From assembly GCF_963675165.1 (NCBI RefSeq), contig NC_087390.1:4473301-4537300 (forward strand): a stretch of 64,000 nucleotides of DNA, read 5' to 3'. The DNA comes from Halichondria panicea. Taxonomy: Eukaryota; Porifera; Demospongiae; Suberitida; Halichondriidae. The notes under the pieces are model-generated. The model worked only from the letters and a program-made list of their open reading frames with translations, made no database searches and was not told the origin of the DNA. The translations under genes and the position numbers were made by a program. Positions 49,301-52,573 of the stretch are shown in pieces (positions within the stretch are counted from its first letter, which is position 1; the number at the start of each line of letters is the position of its first letter).

Positions 49301-51919
49301 GTAACAAGCAACAAGGTGACCCTTAAGAATCAAATTTTCTCTAGATGAGAAGACAGTTTTATGTACAGTGGGACAAAATATACACGTACAATGTATTTAT
49401 ACGTACACCTGCAGTGCTATTATACATGTAGTGGTAACCCATGGGCATACTAATGTGAAGCACATGCAGTTGAACGGTTTGGATGGAGCTTAAATGCATG
49501 TATATCCTGATTGAAGGGTGACAAAATATAGAAAGGGTTTGGGTCCTACATGTACATCAAGGTGGCGACAAATACGCTGGTTTCATATTATACAGTATAT
49601 GTATATGCACACAAACTAAATATTGGACCTTGGACCATACCTAACATTGAGCTCCAGTTGGTCACTCTGGTCATCCTGAACCTCCTGTTGGGCCAACTGC
49701 TCCTCACATCTCTCCTGGATAGTCTTCATCTCTTTCTTGTGAGCCTCCACAATGGCTGCTATCTCTCGTTCACGTTCGGAGTCCAATTCTCCTTTTAGCA
49801 TCTGTATATTATGCTCTTGTGACGACACAAGATCGACGTTTTCCTGCCTGAGGGCATTGACCTCCCCTTCATGCAACTGCTGCAGCTTGTTAGTCATTAC
49901 TTTGAACTTGGCCATGTGATCTTGTTTCAGTTGCTCACGAAGTTCATTCATTTTCAACCCTTGTTCGGACTTGAGAGATGCAATTTGCATTTGTAGAGAC
50001 TCGATTTCTGTGTCATATTGTGCAGCTTGTAGTTCAAGCTCAGTTGAATATTGTCCTTGAATTGTATCAAGTTCCATGGATGTCGATTTCTCTTTACACT
50101 CACCAGTCAAGGTTTCCAGTTTCAAGCAATGTTCGGTGTTAATTCTTTCCAGCTCAGCTTTATGCGATAATTGTAGCTCAGATATTTGCTTCTGGTGTGC
50201 AAGTTCAAGCTCTTGTCTGGTAACATCCATTCCTCTGTCTTTATCAACCAAACACTCTGCTACAGCTTCTTCAGTGTGTCGGAAATGTTCGTCTTCCAAC
50301 TGTGCTCGAATCTTCGTTTCAAGTTCTACTCTTTCTGTCCCATACTTTTTCTCGATATCAGCCAAGTCTCTTTCATGTTTTTTCTTGAGAAGATTAACTT
50401 GTGTCTTTCTTTCAGTCACCATTTTTTCTTCGAGTTTGGTAAGTTTCAGTTCATACTCTGCTTTTAATTTGGATGGAGATTCAGGTCGCTTTTGAGGTGA
50501 TTTTGGAGGAGGGGTTTTTTCTCGGCGCTCAGTTAAAGCTTGCTCTCTTTGCTGTGAGAATCGATCTCTGATTCGTTGAATCTTGGATGGACTGAATAGT
50601 GTGGACTCACTTTGTACTATGTCTACTAAATCCTCCTCTCTCATATTGGGTCGCGATCGGGATGTGTGCGCATCACTTGCCGACTGGGGGCGAGGGGAGC
50701 TGAACACTTTGAGTGCTTTAGGCCTCGGCTCTGAGTGTGTACGTAGGTCACTCATCTCGGACTGGTGCTGGACAATAAGTTCATCTTTTTCGAGTTGGTG
50801 GCTTCGAAGCAGTTCTTCTGCGTTTTGTTCGTGAGCAAGCAAAAGCTCATCTTCTTTTTGCAAATGCTCTTTTTGGAGGTTTTCAAATTCCTTTGCATGA
50901 ATAGCCTGAGCTTCTAATAACCTTCGTTCACAGTGTGATTGAATGGCTGCCACCTTGTCTCTTTGTTGGGCTTCAATCGCTAGTATCTGTTGATAGTGGG
51001 TCTCCTCAAGTTCGGACTTATTGTCCGCTACTTCACGCTCAATTGATTCCAATTCTGACTCCAGTGCTGTAATTTTCGATTCATAGTCGACTCGAAGTGT
51101 GGTTTCTGTTTGGGAATGAACAGCTTTCAAGAGAGCGAGCTGTGATTGGTGGTAAGCTTGAATTTCCAATTCCTTGTCCTGCAGTGCTTGCTTGTAAGAA
51201 GCTGCCATGTCTTCAGTAGAAACCTGCTTGTTTAGTTGCTCTTCAAGCCGTTTAATGCGATCTTGAAACAATTCAATTTCCTGCTGTTTTTCTGCATAAC
51301 TGGCTTTCCTTGAATCTTCAAAGTCCGCTATCATCTTCTCAATCTCCTGCTGATGCGATTTCTTGCTGTCAATTTCAAGAGACGTCATTTGTTCAGCAAG
51401 TTGCTTGCGAAGAACCTCGCACTCTTGTACCGTTGAGTCATATTCAACTTGATGCAGTTCTTTTAGTGCCTCCATTTGCGCTTGATGAGCGATTCTATTT
51501 GCCTTGAGTGCATTTTCCATTTCTTCAGAATGAACAACTTTTATCTGCTCAATTTCAAGATTGTGCTTTTCAGTCATTTCTAAACGACAATTCTCTAAAC
51601 AATCTTTTAGTTTTGCCTCCCAAGAGAGATTGTTTGCATCCATCTTTAGTTCGAACTGGCTTAGCAGCTCTCTTTCTTTGGCACTTAAGGTCTCTGCCAA
51701 TTCTTGATCTTGCTCGAAGCGTATCTTAGCATTCTGCAACTGCCTAGTCAGCTCGTCTTTGACAAATGGTTGAAAGAACAGCTCCGTTGGATGCTCCGGA
51801 TCAGTTAATATCGAGGCTTCAAGGTCCTGGGGTTTTTGTGGCCGTTCACTTTCCTGATACCTAGGTGAATTATCCTGTGAGAGGGGTGGGTCTCTCAGAA
51901 TAGCTGGATGCTCAGCCAT
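6555..51919 (-). CDS. Pericentrin/AKAP9-like centrosomal coiled-coil protein with C-terminal PACT domain, 30 exons
   Basis: Exons, 5' to 3' on the minus strand: 51919-49641, 49207-48494, 48285-48110, 47554-47394, 47122-47065, 46822-46689, 46484-46347, 43346-43056, 42726-42529, 41375-41169, 40938-40837, 40556-40210, 39903-39654, 38943-38746, 38241-38056, 37758-37615, 36752-36642, 36324-36260, 35556-35445, 34954-34799, 34550-34416, 34062-33682, 33495-33307, 25212-25051, 11214-11041, 10905-10774, 10616-10566, 10048-9950, 7542-7489, 7358-6555. All have GT-AG borders and agreeing phases, giving about 2735 aa. Almost the whole protein is coiled coil rich in E, Q, K and L. One exon (34550-34416) reads [20 protein letters not shown], resembling a conserved stretch of vertebrate pericentrin. 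The last exon carries a PACT domain, which in AKAP9 and pericentrin targets the centrosome and binds calmodulin. The start is the ATG at 51919 because an in-frame TAA directly precedes it. Introns at 11215-25050, 25213-33306 and 43347-46346 contain other genes. Small exons could have been missed. Confidence 0.85.
7780..8086 (-). mobile_element. Dispersed repeat beginning TATGCCTCGGTGCGCATGCG
   Basis: On the minus strand it starts TATGCCTCGGTGCGCATGCG and ends ACCGAGGCATTAGCACCCGC followed by GGTGCTTTC. About 200 internal bases match 59300-59510, and the ends recur at 46275-46316, 58850-58890 and 59795-59835. Part of the sequence is an open frame running into the exon at 7489-7542. Confidence 0.75.
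8550..8844. mobile_element. Small element with about 38-bp inverted ends
   Basis: The left end reads AGGCCATGCAAAGTCAATTT and continues GTAGTTTCTCAGGC; the right end (about 8803-8840) is its inverse complement. Lies in an intron of the PACT gene. Confidence 0.7.
9252..9927. mobile_element. Element with about 130-bp inverted ends beside an exon
   Basis: Left end starts TGCCCTTTGCAGCTCACTTG, and the right end (about 9780-9927) is its inverse with small changes. A further partial copy lies inside at 9600-9720. The right tip is about 23 bases from the splice donor of the exon at 9950-10048. A solo end lies at 63582. Confidence 0.75.
11365..11880. mobile_element. 516-bp element, 33-bp inverted ends, 7-bp target duplication
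   Basis: Ends start CATAGATTGAAGAGTTAGAG. ACTGAAC lies on both sides (11358-11364 and 11881-11887). Related copies are at 61851-62728 and 63099-63579. Confidence 0.88.
12017..13062 (-). pseudogene. Type II membrane coiled-coil protein with WC-x-C module, interrupted by an in-frame TAA
   Basis: Exon 1 is 13062-12343 and exon 2 is 12187-12017, with good GT-AG borders in phase 0. The start [14 protein letters not shown] is preferred over an upstream ATG at 13098 because the TATA box lies only a few bases before the latter. Order: short cytoplasmic tail, one membrane segment ([20 protein letters not shown]), a coiled-coil stalk, then NST-glycosylation sites and cysteines. At 12517-12519 a TAA replaces codon 182, yet the frame stays open for another 58 codons to the donor. 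Exon 2 encodes [10 protein letters not shown]...FWCECQ...[10 protein letters not shown], the same module as in the two genes at 18.3 and 23.5 kb. It could be a fresh pseudogene, a nonsense allele, a sequence error, or a truncated product. Confidence 0.7.
13101..13108 (-). promoter_or_regulatory. TATA box of the 13.06 kb gene
   Basis: TATATAAA on the minus strand, about 40 bases upstream of the preferred ATG at 13062. Confidence 0.55.
13372..13377 (-). terminator. Polyadenylation signal
   Basis: AATAAA on the minus strand, 31 bases beyond the stop codon of the 13.4 kb collagen-C4-like gene. Confidence 0.6.
13408..14328 (-). CDS. Type II membrane protein with coiled-coil stalk and collagen-C4-like (spongin-type) head
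   Basis: Single-exon gene of 306 aa. A cytoplasmic tail of about 30 residues holds [10 protein letters not shown], shared with the neighbour at 14.6 kb. A membrane segment follows (about residues 35-58), then a coiled coil to about residue 130, then a head starting [20 protein letters not shown] and ending LECVVCSK. The head has ten cysteines in the spacing of sponge short-chain collagen C4-like proteins ([38 protein letters not shown]). No Gly-X-Y collagen repeat is present, so it is a non-collagenous head on a membrane stalk, probably extracellular. An AATAAA on the minus strand lies 31 bases after the stop (13372-13377). The gene lies inside an intron of the PACT gene, on the same strand. 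Confidence 0.88.
   Translation of the reverse strand: MGSEKEDFFGIDESNVTFSGKSSTSVVCAKCVRWALVFIPTLISVLCLVAIIVFGVVYYRIAEDRIAFLEKGMSELRVQFNSSESALLSFQELLSNDDQQLTQTIVDVQNLESRITENQNKLTDQISSSQRTTYVRWGNSSCPDMNGTTLVYSGYVGGNSFMLQGGGSNHLCMPTDPEYTLPFEAGVQGASLMYGAEYESVFLGTVNENVPCAVCSVSTRAEVIMIPAKTSCPTDWSREYIGYLMSEGTANYRTMYICVDAGMESIPGSSGHMEASDLWHTEASCASLPCPPYDSEKELECVVCSK
14618..15619 (-). CDS. Type II membrane protein with coiled-coil stalk and collagen-C4-like head (paralogue)
   Basis: Single-exon gene of 333 aa, a tandem paralogue of the gene at 13.4 kb. The tail has [10 protein letters not shown], then a cysteine-rich juxtamembrane patch (RCSKCCQC), a membrane segment (about residues 40-62), and a longer coiled coil containing a repeated [16 protein letters not shown] / [15 protein letters not shown] unit. 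The head starts [20 protein letters not shown] and keeps all ten cysteines. The heads are much more alike than the stalks, suggesting selection on the head with free stalk length. NKT and NGT sequons fit an extracellular location. No TATA box was evident before the ATG at 15619. Confidence 0.88.
   Translation of the reverse strand: MDVSDKEQIFGIDETNVTFNSKFNGKSKSRCSKCCQCLVMLLAVFIALLCVAAVVVFGVLYYRLVITESVGDLAERVAELEAQLNKTQSMLISSVEAQMSSAAKLDAQINKTQSMLSSVQEQMSTTVPTVIQEQIDETRADFVQGMSDISDRVSTSQRATYVRWGSGSCPDVNGTTLVYSGYTGGNWFGNQGGASNHLCMPTDPEYTLPFEAGIQGASNINGAEYESVFLGTANRNAVCAVCSVSTRAEVIMIPAKTSCPADWTNEYIGYIMSERTTNYRTMYICVDTSMGFVPNSFDHMDSTDLWNTEANCASLPCPPYNDEQELGCVVCSK
15859..16895 (-). CDS. Secreted small cysteine-rich protein, divergent WC-x-C family member
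   Basis: Exon 1 is 16895-16608 and exon 2 is 16038-15859, joined in phase 0, giving about 155 aa. The start [20 protein letters not shown] gives a signal peptide ending near VTAAP; an in-frame ATG 13 codons upstream is possible but weakens the signal. Exon 1 ends with [20 protein letters not shown]...[10 protein letters not shown], alignable to [20 protein letters not shown] in the 24.4 kb gene. Exon 2 reads [12 protein letters not shown]...[13 protein letters not shown]...VLKMVNC, the same cysteine pattern as the other second exons but with S for W. Unlike its relatives it lacks a membrane anchor and coiled coil, so it may be a soluble partner or antagonist; that is inference. Confidence 0.72.
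17359..17597. mobile_element. MITE of the TACCGTATAGYG family
   Basis: Starts TACCGTATAGTGCGAAATTT and ends with the inverse, GCTATACGGTA, with TA at each edge. Other copies are at 22450, 25273, 26497, 34197 and 58485. Confidence 0.75.
17749..18045 (-). CDS. Small hydrophobic membrane protein, unrecognised
   Basis: An open frame of up to 98 codons with two or three membrane segments ([39 protein letters not shown]). The N-terminal 20 residues are low-complexity and probably not coding, so the true start may be the M of MLIWHLV or lie in another exon. The core V-x-G-x-x-x-W-x-L-V-I resembles [13 protein letters not shown] in the frame at 23.0 kb, suggesting paralogues. It lies between two WC-x-C genes on the same strand. 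Function unknown. Confidence 0.4.
   Translation of the reverse strand: MLRNNKYHNICNNYYNYYGILFVSGMLIWHLVIVLLFICSLVSVFIENECRCFKLIKFFFWSLLFHGFIIGITMNIQLDFWIGFLALVDPTCAFKRKV
18334..19428 (-). CDS. Type II membrane coiled-coil protein with C-terminal WC-x-C module
   Basis: Exon 1 is 19428-18751 and exon 2 is 18540-18334, phase 0, about 294 aa. The start [16 protein letters not shown] aligns with [16 protein letters not shown] of the 24.4 kb gene, which decides it over an ATG 12 codons earlier. A short basic tail leads to one membrane segment (residues about 14-35), then a coiled-coil stalk of about 150 residues, and the motif [20 protein letters not shown] shared with the paralogue. Exon 1 ends [23 protein letters not shown]. 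Exon 2 has [20 protein letters not shown], then [19 protein letters not shown] and [11 protein letters not shown]. Nine cysteines in the ectodomain are conserved with the paralogue. I do not recognise the domain. A TATA box lies at 19481-19488. Confidence 0.82.
19481..19488 (-). promoter_or_regulatory. TATA box
   Basis: GTATAAAA on the minus strand, 53-60 bases before the ATG at 19428. The same octamer stands at about the same distance in the genes starting at 22136 and 24376. Confidence 0.6.
19490..21812. other. Intronic DNA without a supported gene
   Basis: AT-rich, with two small palindromic elements. Short stretches near 20277-20320 and 20600-20750 are similar to sequence around 28590-28715 and 29370, a sign of old local duplication. 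Confidence 0.5.
19767..20042. repeat. Two small palindromic elements side by side
   Basis: 19767-19862 is bounded by GATCAGTCCC and GGGACTGATC. About 19926-20042 is bounded by GGATCAAGTGGC and GCCACTTGATCC. Confidence 0.6.
21813..22136 (-). CDS. Small membrane protein, METxQ family, unrecognised
   Basis: 107 codons from [20 protein letters not shown] (an ATG three codons earlier is possible). A hydrophobic segment, [20 protein letters not shown], aligns with [20 protein letters not shown] of the frame at 26.9 kb, as does the METxQ start, so the two are paralogues. A second hydrophobic stretch near the C-terminus ([18 protein letters not shown]) may be another membrane segment. A GTATAAAA box lies 60-67 bases upstream. 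Possibly multi-exon. Function unknown. Confidence 0.55.
   Translation of the reverse strand: METIQEIGDFMLEMLRIVSVLFWDSSPLILLLWSCVRHICSSDYAVRDSAIPTWYSTNFLELRCCFSRLMDENSKLCILENKNFSKATSLWLLFIGYSAVAEFMFRN
22196..22203 (-). promoter_or_regulatory. TATA box
   Basis: GTATAAAA on the minus strand, about 60 bases before the ATG at 22136. Confidence 0.55.
22450..22661. mobile_element. MITE of the TACCGTATAGYG family
   Basis: Starts TACTGTATATAGCGGGTAAT and ends ATTACCCACTATACGGTA. The inner part is palindromic. Confidence 0.75.
23043..23240 (-). CDS. Small single-pass membrane protein, unrecognised
   Basis: An open frame of 65 aa: [20 protein letters not shown], then [18 protein letters not shown] and a polar tail. 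One strong membrane segment is followed by a triple cysteine, a possible palmitoylation site. The core resembles part of the frame at 17.7 kb. It sits between the small gene at 22 kb and the WC-x-C gene at 23.5 kb on the same strand. The C-terminus may be spliced. Low certainty that it is a gene. Confidence 0.4.
   Translation of the reverse strand: MQTVIMSILDILIVIGVVLWYLVIIMFFTLGCCCSIHKTLRNFCQFVISICLSGVRVWYWEEETF
23500..24376 (-). CDS. Type II membrane coiled-coil protein with C-terminal WC-x-C module (paralogue)
   Basis: Exon 1 is 24376-23789 and exon 2 is 23724-23500, phase 0, about 270 aa. Basic tail, membrane segment ([20 protein letters not shown]), coiled-coil stalk with NST and NIS sequons, then [19 protein letters not shown] and the cysteine stretch [23 protein letters not shown]. 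Exon 2 gives [20 protein letters not shown], then [19 protein letters not shown] and [11 protein letters not shown]. It is about as long as the 18.3 kb paralogue and shares exon layout, TATA box and stalk end. The module looks extracellular and disulphide-bonded. A fragment of its 5' end is duplicated at 28.2-28.4 kb. Confidence 0.82.
24435..24442 (-). promoter_or_regulatory. TATA box
   Basis: GTATAAAA on the minus strand, about 60 bases before the ATG at 24376. It is also present in the duplicated fragment near 28.37 kb. Confidence 0.6.
25273..25499. mobile_element. MITE of the TACCGTATAGYG family
   Basis: Starts TACTGTATAGTGGGAAATGT and ends ATTTCCCGCTATACGGTA. Lies just upstream of the exon at 25051-25212. 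Confidence 0.75.
25575..26370 (+). pseudogene. Decayed copy of the fibrinogen-like receptor gene
   Basis: The stretch matches 31351-32132 of the intact gene nearby, starting at GIEVMG and running through the coiled coil ([20 protein letters not shown]), the fibrinogen-like core and the [15 protein letters not shown] region. It has lost the tail, membrane segment and C-terminus, has several frameshifts and deletions, and is split by a foldback insertion at about 26067-26152. It is a non-functional duplicate. Confidence 0.88.
26067..26152. mobile_element. Short foldback element inserted in the pseudogene
   Basis: Two arms of the family seen at 1666-2755 meet head to head: it starts TAGCCTCGATCCCAGG and ends CCTGGGATCGA. 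The flanks, CATACGGTG on the left and CATAATTATGGTG on the right, look like a worn 9-10 base target duplication of the site that reads CATATGGTG in the intact gene. Confidence 0.75.
26497..26690. mobile_element. MITE of the TACCGTATAGYG family
   Basis: Starts TACCGTATAGAGGGCACATT; the right end is degenerate (TATACCCGCTAT). Inner part resembles 63640-63750. Confidence 0.65.
26901..27155 (-). CDS. Small membrane protein, METxQ family, unrecognised
   Basis: 84 aa: [20 protein letters not shown], then [20 protein letters not shown], a polar loop, and a second membrane segment ([15 protein letters not shown]). Alignment of METxQ and C/FWD-x-SP-x-ILxLW with the gene at 21.8 kb supports a real paralogous pair, and the bases just before both ATGs are similar. 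Function unknown; further exons are possible. Confidence 0.5.
   Translation of the reverse strand: METAQNNGNWIENCIRTFFVSCWDLSPVILILWNIIRYCLSNCSTGENVLRHMIRYFLGIVLLLIRFYFWDSDLLSLGIWDKLF
28160..28400 (-). pseudogene. Fragment of a WC-x-C gene 5' end
   Basis: This stretch repeats about 24205-24460, including the TATA box, start region, membrane segment and the first coil residues of the 24.4 kb gene. Frameshifts break the reading frame and no further exon follows, so it is a relic of duplication. Confidence 0.75.
28715..29015 (-). other. Unassigned open frame, possible exon
   Basis: About 98 codons are open, including the conserved-looking stretches [20 protein letters not shown] and [20 protein letters not shown], with an amino-acid balance that looks protein-like rather than random. 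The listed ATG is at 28945, but the frame extends upstream to about 29015. No membrane segment. I do not recognise it, and it could be an exon, a transposon relic or chance. Confidence 0.3.
29378..29533. repeat. 78-bp tandem duplication
   Basis: Two copies (29378-29455 and 29456-29533) begin ACAAAAACAATGCCATGCAT. A related single stretch lies at 20283. Confidence 0.85.
30320..30745. repeat. Tandem duplication of the receptor gene's upstream region
   Basis: About 30320-30515 and 30547-30745 are diverged copies sharing ACGTTCATTGATGGCAT, CACATCCCACACATTCCACA and AAGCTTGTTAACGAT. The second copy contains the start codon at 30741; the first reads ATAATG... at the matching place. Promoter elements may therefore be doubled. 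Confidence 0.8.
30741..32409 (+). CDS. Type II membrane receptor with tyrosine-motif tail, coiled-coil stalk and fibrinogen-like ectodomain
   Basis: Two overlapping frames: 30741-31055 (104 aa) and 31048-32409 (453 aa). The second can stand alone: a tail of about 30 residues, a membrane segment (about 32-58, after CCCG), a coiled coil to about residue 180, then a head starting [20 protein letters not shown] with [20 protein letters not shown] and [16 protein letters not shown], and ending in a cysteine-rich block ([43 protein letters not shown]). GMYWIQT and VQVYCDM are typical of the N-terminal part of fibrinogen-related domains; the C-terminal block is not classical fibrinogen. The first frame carries tyrosine motifs (AYSNV, AYITV, EYSEV, GMYALP) and would add a longer cytoplasmic tail if a one-base shift near 31020-31050 is an error or is spliced out. 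Extracellular recognition or adhesion is inference. Confidence 0.8.
34197..34347. mobile_element. MITE of the TACCGTATAGYG family
   Basis: Starts TACCGTATAGCGGGTTACTT and ends near ATTACCCGCTATATATA, inside an intron. Confidence 0.7.
35172..35331. repeat. 32-bp minisatellite, five copies
   Basis: Units begin AGGCACACAGCATGCATGTA at 35172, 35204, 35236, 35268 and 35300. The open frames read through it are artefacts. Confidence 0.9.
36979..37394. mobile_element. Element with 18-bp inverted ends
   Basis: Bounded by ATATGTGACAGGCTCTGG and CCAGAGCCTGTCACATAT, inside an intron. Confidence 0.65.
41397..41530. repeat. Diverged tandem duplication, about 70 bp
   Basis: TAATTGAGTGGTACACAGAC and TAATTGAGTGGCACACAGAC start two copies ending CAATGTAATCCAA / CAATGCAATCCAA. 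Confidence 0.7.
44507..44513 (+). promoter_or_regulatory. TATA box of the nested plus-strand gene
   Basis: TATATAA about 100 bases before the ATG at 44611. Confidence 0.5.
44611..45207 (+). CDS. Secreted collagen-C4-like (spongin-type) protein
   Basis: Single-exon gene of 198 aa. A signal peptide ([19 protein letters not shown]) is followed directly by the ten-cysteine head: [81 protein letters not shown]. Cysteines lie at residues 34, 62, 104, 107, 124, 150, 177, 182, 193 and 196. There is no Gly-X-Y repeat, coil or membrane anchor, unlike the two genes at 13-15.6 kb. The gene lies wholly inside an intron (43347-46346) of the PACT gene, on the opposite strand. TATATAA lies about 100 bases upstream and AATAAA about 170 bases after the stop. 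Probably an extracellular-matrix or surface component. Confidence 0.9.
   Translation: MKLCIAVILLIAIVRNSSARIGGVVYTRWGSSTCPYTSTRVYSGAMAGTSYQFRGGASNMLCMPFNPDYYYTRSGTQGHSYLNGAEYAQPLHVRYSSPELNAPCAVCTVYTRSQVLMIPGKIYCPSSWTREYFGYLMSESANEYRSTFTCIDKYQEGLAGSRGHSPASDLWHVEASCSGLKCPPYSPSKELTCVVCTK
45379..45384 (+). terminator. Polyadenylation signal
   Basis: AATAAA about 170 bases after the stop of the secreted collagen-C4-like gene. Confidence 0.6.
45483..46020. mobile_element. Probable MULE-like element with GCGCATGCGC ends
   Basis: The left end (AAGGCCTGCTACTGACTGCT, TGCGCATGCGC) and right end (GCGCATGCGCGAGCACTCGA, TACCAGGCC) are imperfect inverse copies. A further solo end stands at 46089-46153. Confidence 0.5.
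47889..47902. repeat. G homopolymer tract
   Basis: A run of about 13 G in a GC-rich stretch; a likely spot for sequence-length error. Intronic. Confidence 0.8.
48494..49207 (-). CDS. Second exon of the PACT gene, a repetitive coiled-coil minisatellite
   Basis: The exon codes for 238 residues of highly repetitive coil built from units such as [11 protein letters not shown] and [12 protein letters not shown]. The repeats are visible in DNA as recurring blocks along 48594-49180. The antisense strand is open over the same stretch, a by-product of the biased codons. Borders are acceptor AAAG|GCAAG at 49208 and donor GAAAG|GTATG at 48493, phase 2 at both ends. Repeat number is likely to vary between alleles, and assembly across it may be unreliable. 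Confidence 0.85.
49641..51919 (-). CDS. First coding exon of the PACT gene
   Basis: This exon encodes residues 1-759 plus two bases of the next codon, all coiled coil. It begins [12 protein letters not shown] with a short proline-rich lead before the first heptads. A serine/proline-rich, low-complexity linker around residues 400-485 interrupts the coil ([12 protein letters not shown], then [16 protein letters not shown]). The donor is AG|GTATGG at 49640. The in-frame TAA just before the ATG means a transcript coming from the upstream AKAP9-like gene could not read into this ATG through an upstream acceptor, so the exon probably has its own promoter. No other domain was recognised. Confidence 0.85.
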
Positions 51920-52573
51920 TTAATCTACTTCGAATCAGCACCGTAGCCCAAATCAGAGTAGAGTAGAATGATTCGTTCGCTTTTCCTAATGTGTTAAGAT
52001 AGAATGTGCTGAACGTGTTTGACTAACATTTTTTGGTCTATACCTACTCAGTAGATTTTACTAGCTACTATATGCATTCATACCAAACAGGACAAGACAA
52101 AGTGCTATAAATAGATCTATTTGAAAACAAACACAATGGGCTCTATTTGAACATAAAATCAGCGTACCTTCAGTGGTCCAATAATCGATAGTCTAATCTT
52201 GAACCAGGATCCACTCAAGACTTTGTCACAAAGAAAGAAATTAAAGTCCAGATTGGAATATCCTACATTTATGTCATGGGAACCAGTGGTGCCTGCACCA
52301 AACAGCTACACCCACATTTTCCTGTACACAACCGCCACTTTGGACAAAACAAACAAGCGATCTTTACCAGATATAAAAGCTATCTTTACCAATAAAGTGC
52401 ACCTCTGCATGCATAATAATTATGGTGCAGACTTATAATTACAGCAAGAGTACATGATTATCGACAATAATTATAATGCCAAACAGTAATCAGATCTATA
52501 CAAGTAACACACAAATTGAAAGATAATATACATGTAGTTCCCTGGACTCCTAAAATACATTTACCAAATAAAA
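51920..52573. other. Gap between AKAP9-like and PACT genes
   Basis: About 650 bases lie between the stop of the N-terminal gene and the ATG of the PACT gene. No long reading frame was seen. Several AT-rich tracts are present. By position it should hold the 3' end of the upstream unit and the promoter of the downstream one; no clear AATAAA was seen on the minus strand, and I could not fix a TATA box. Confidence 0.5.
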
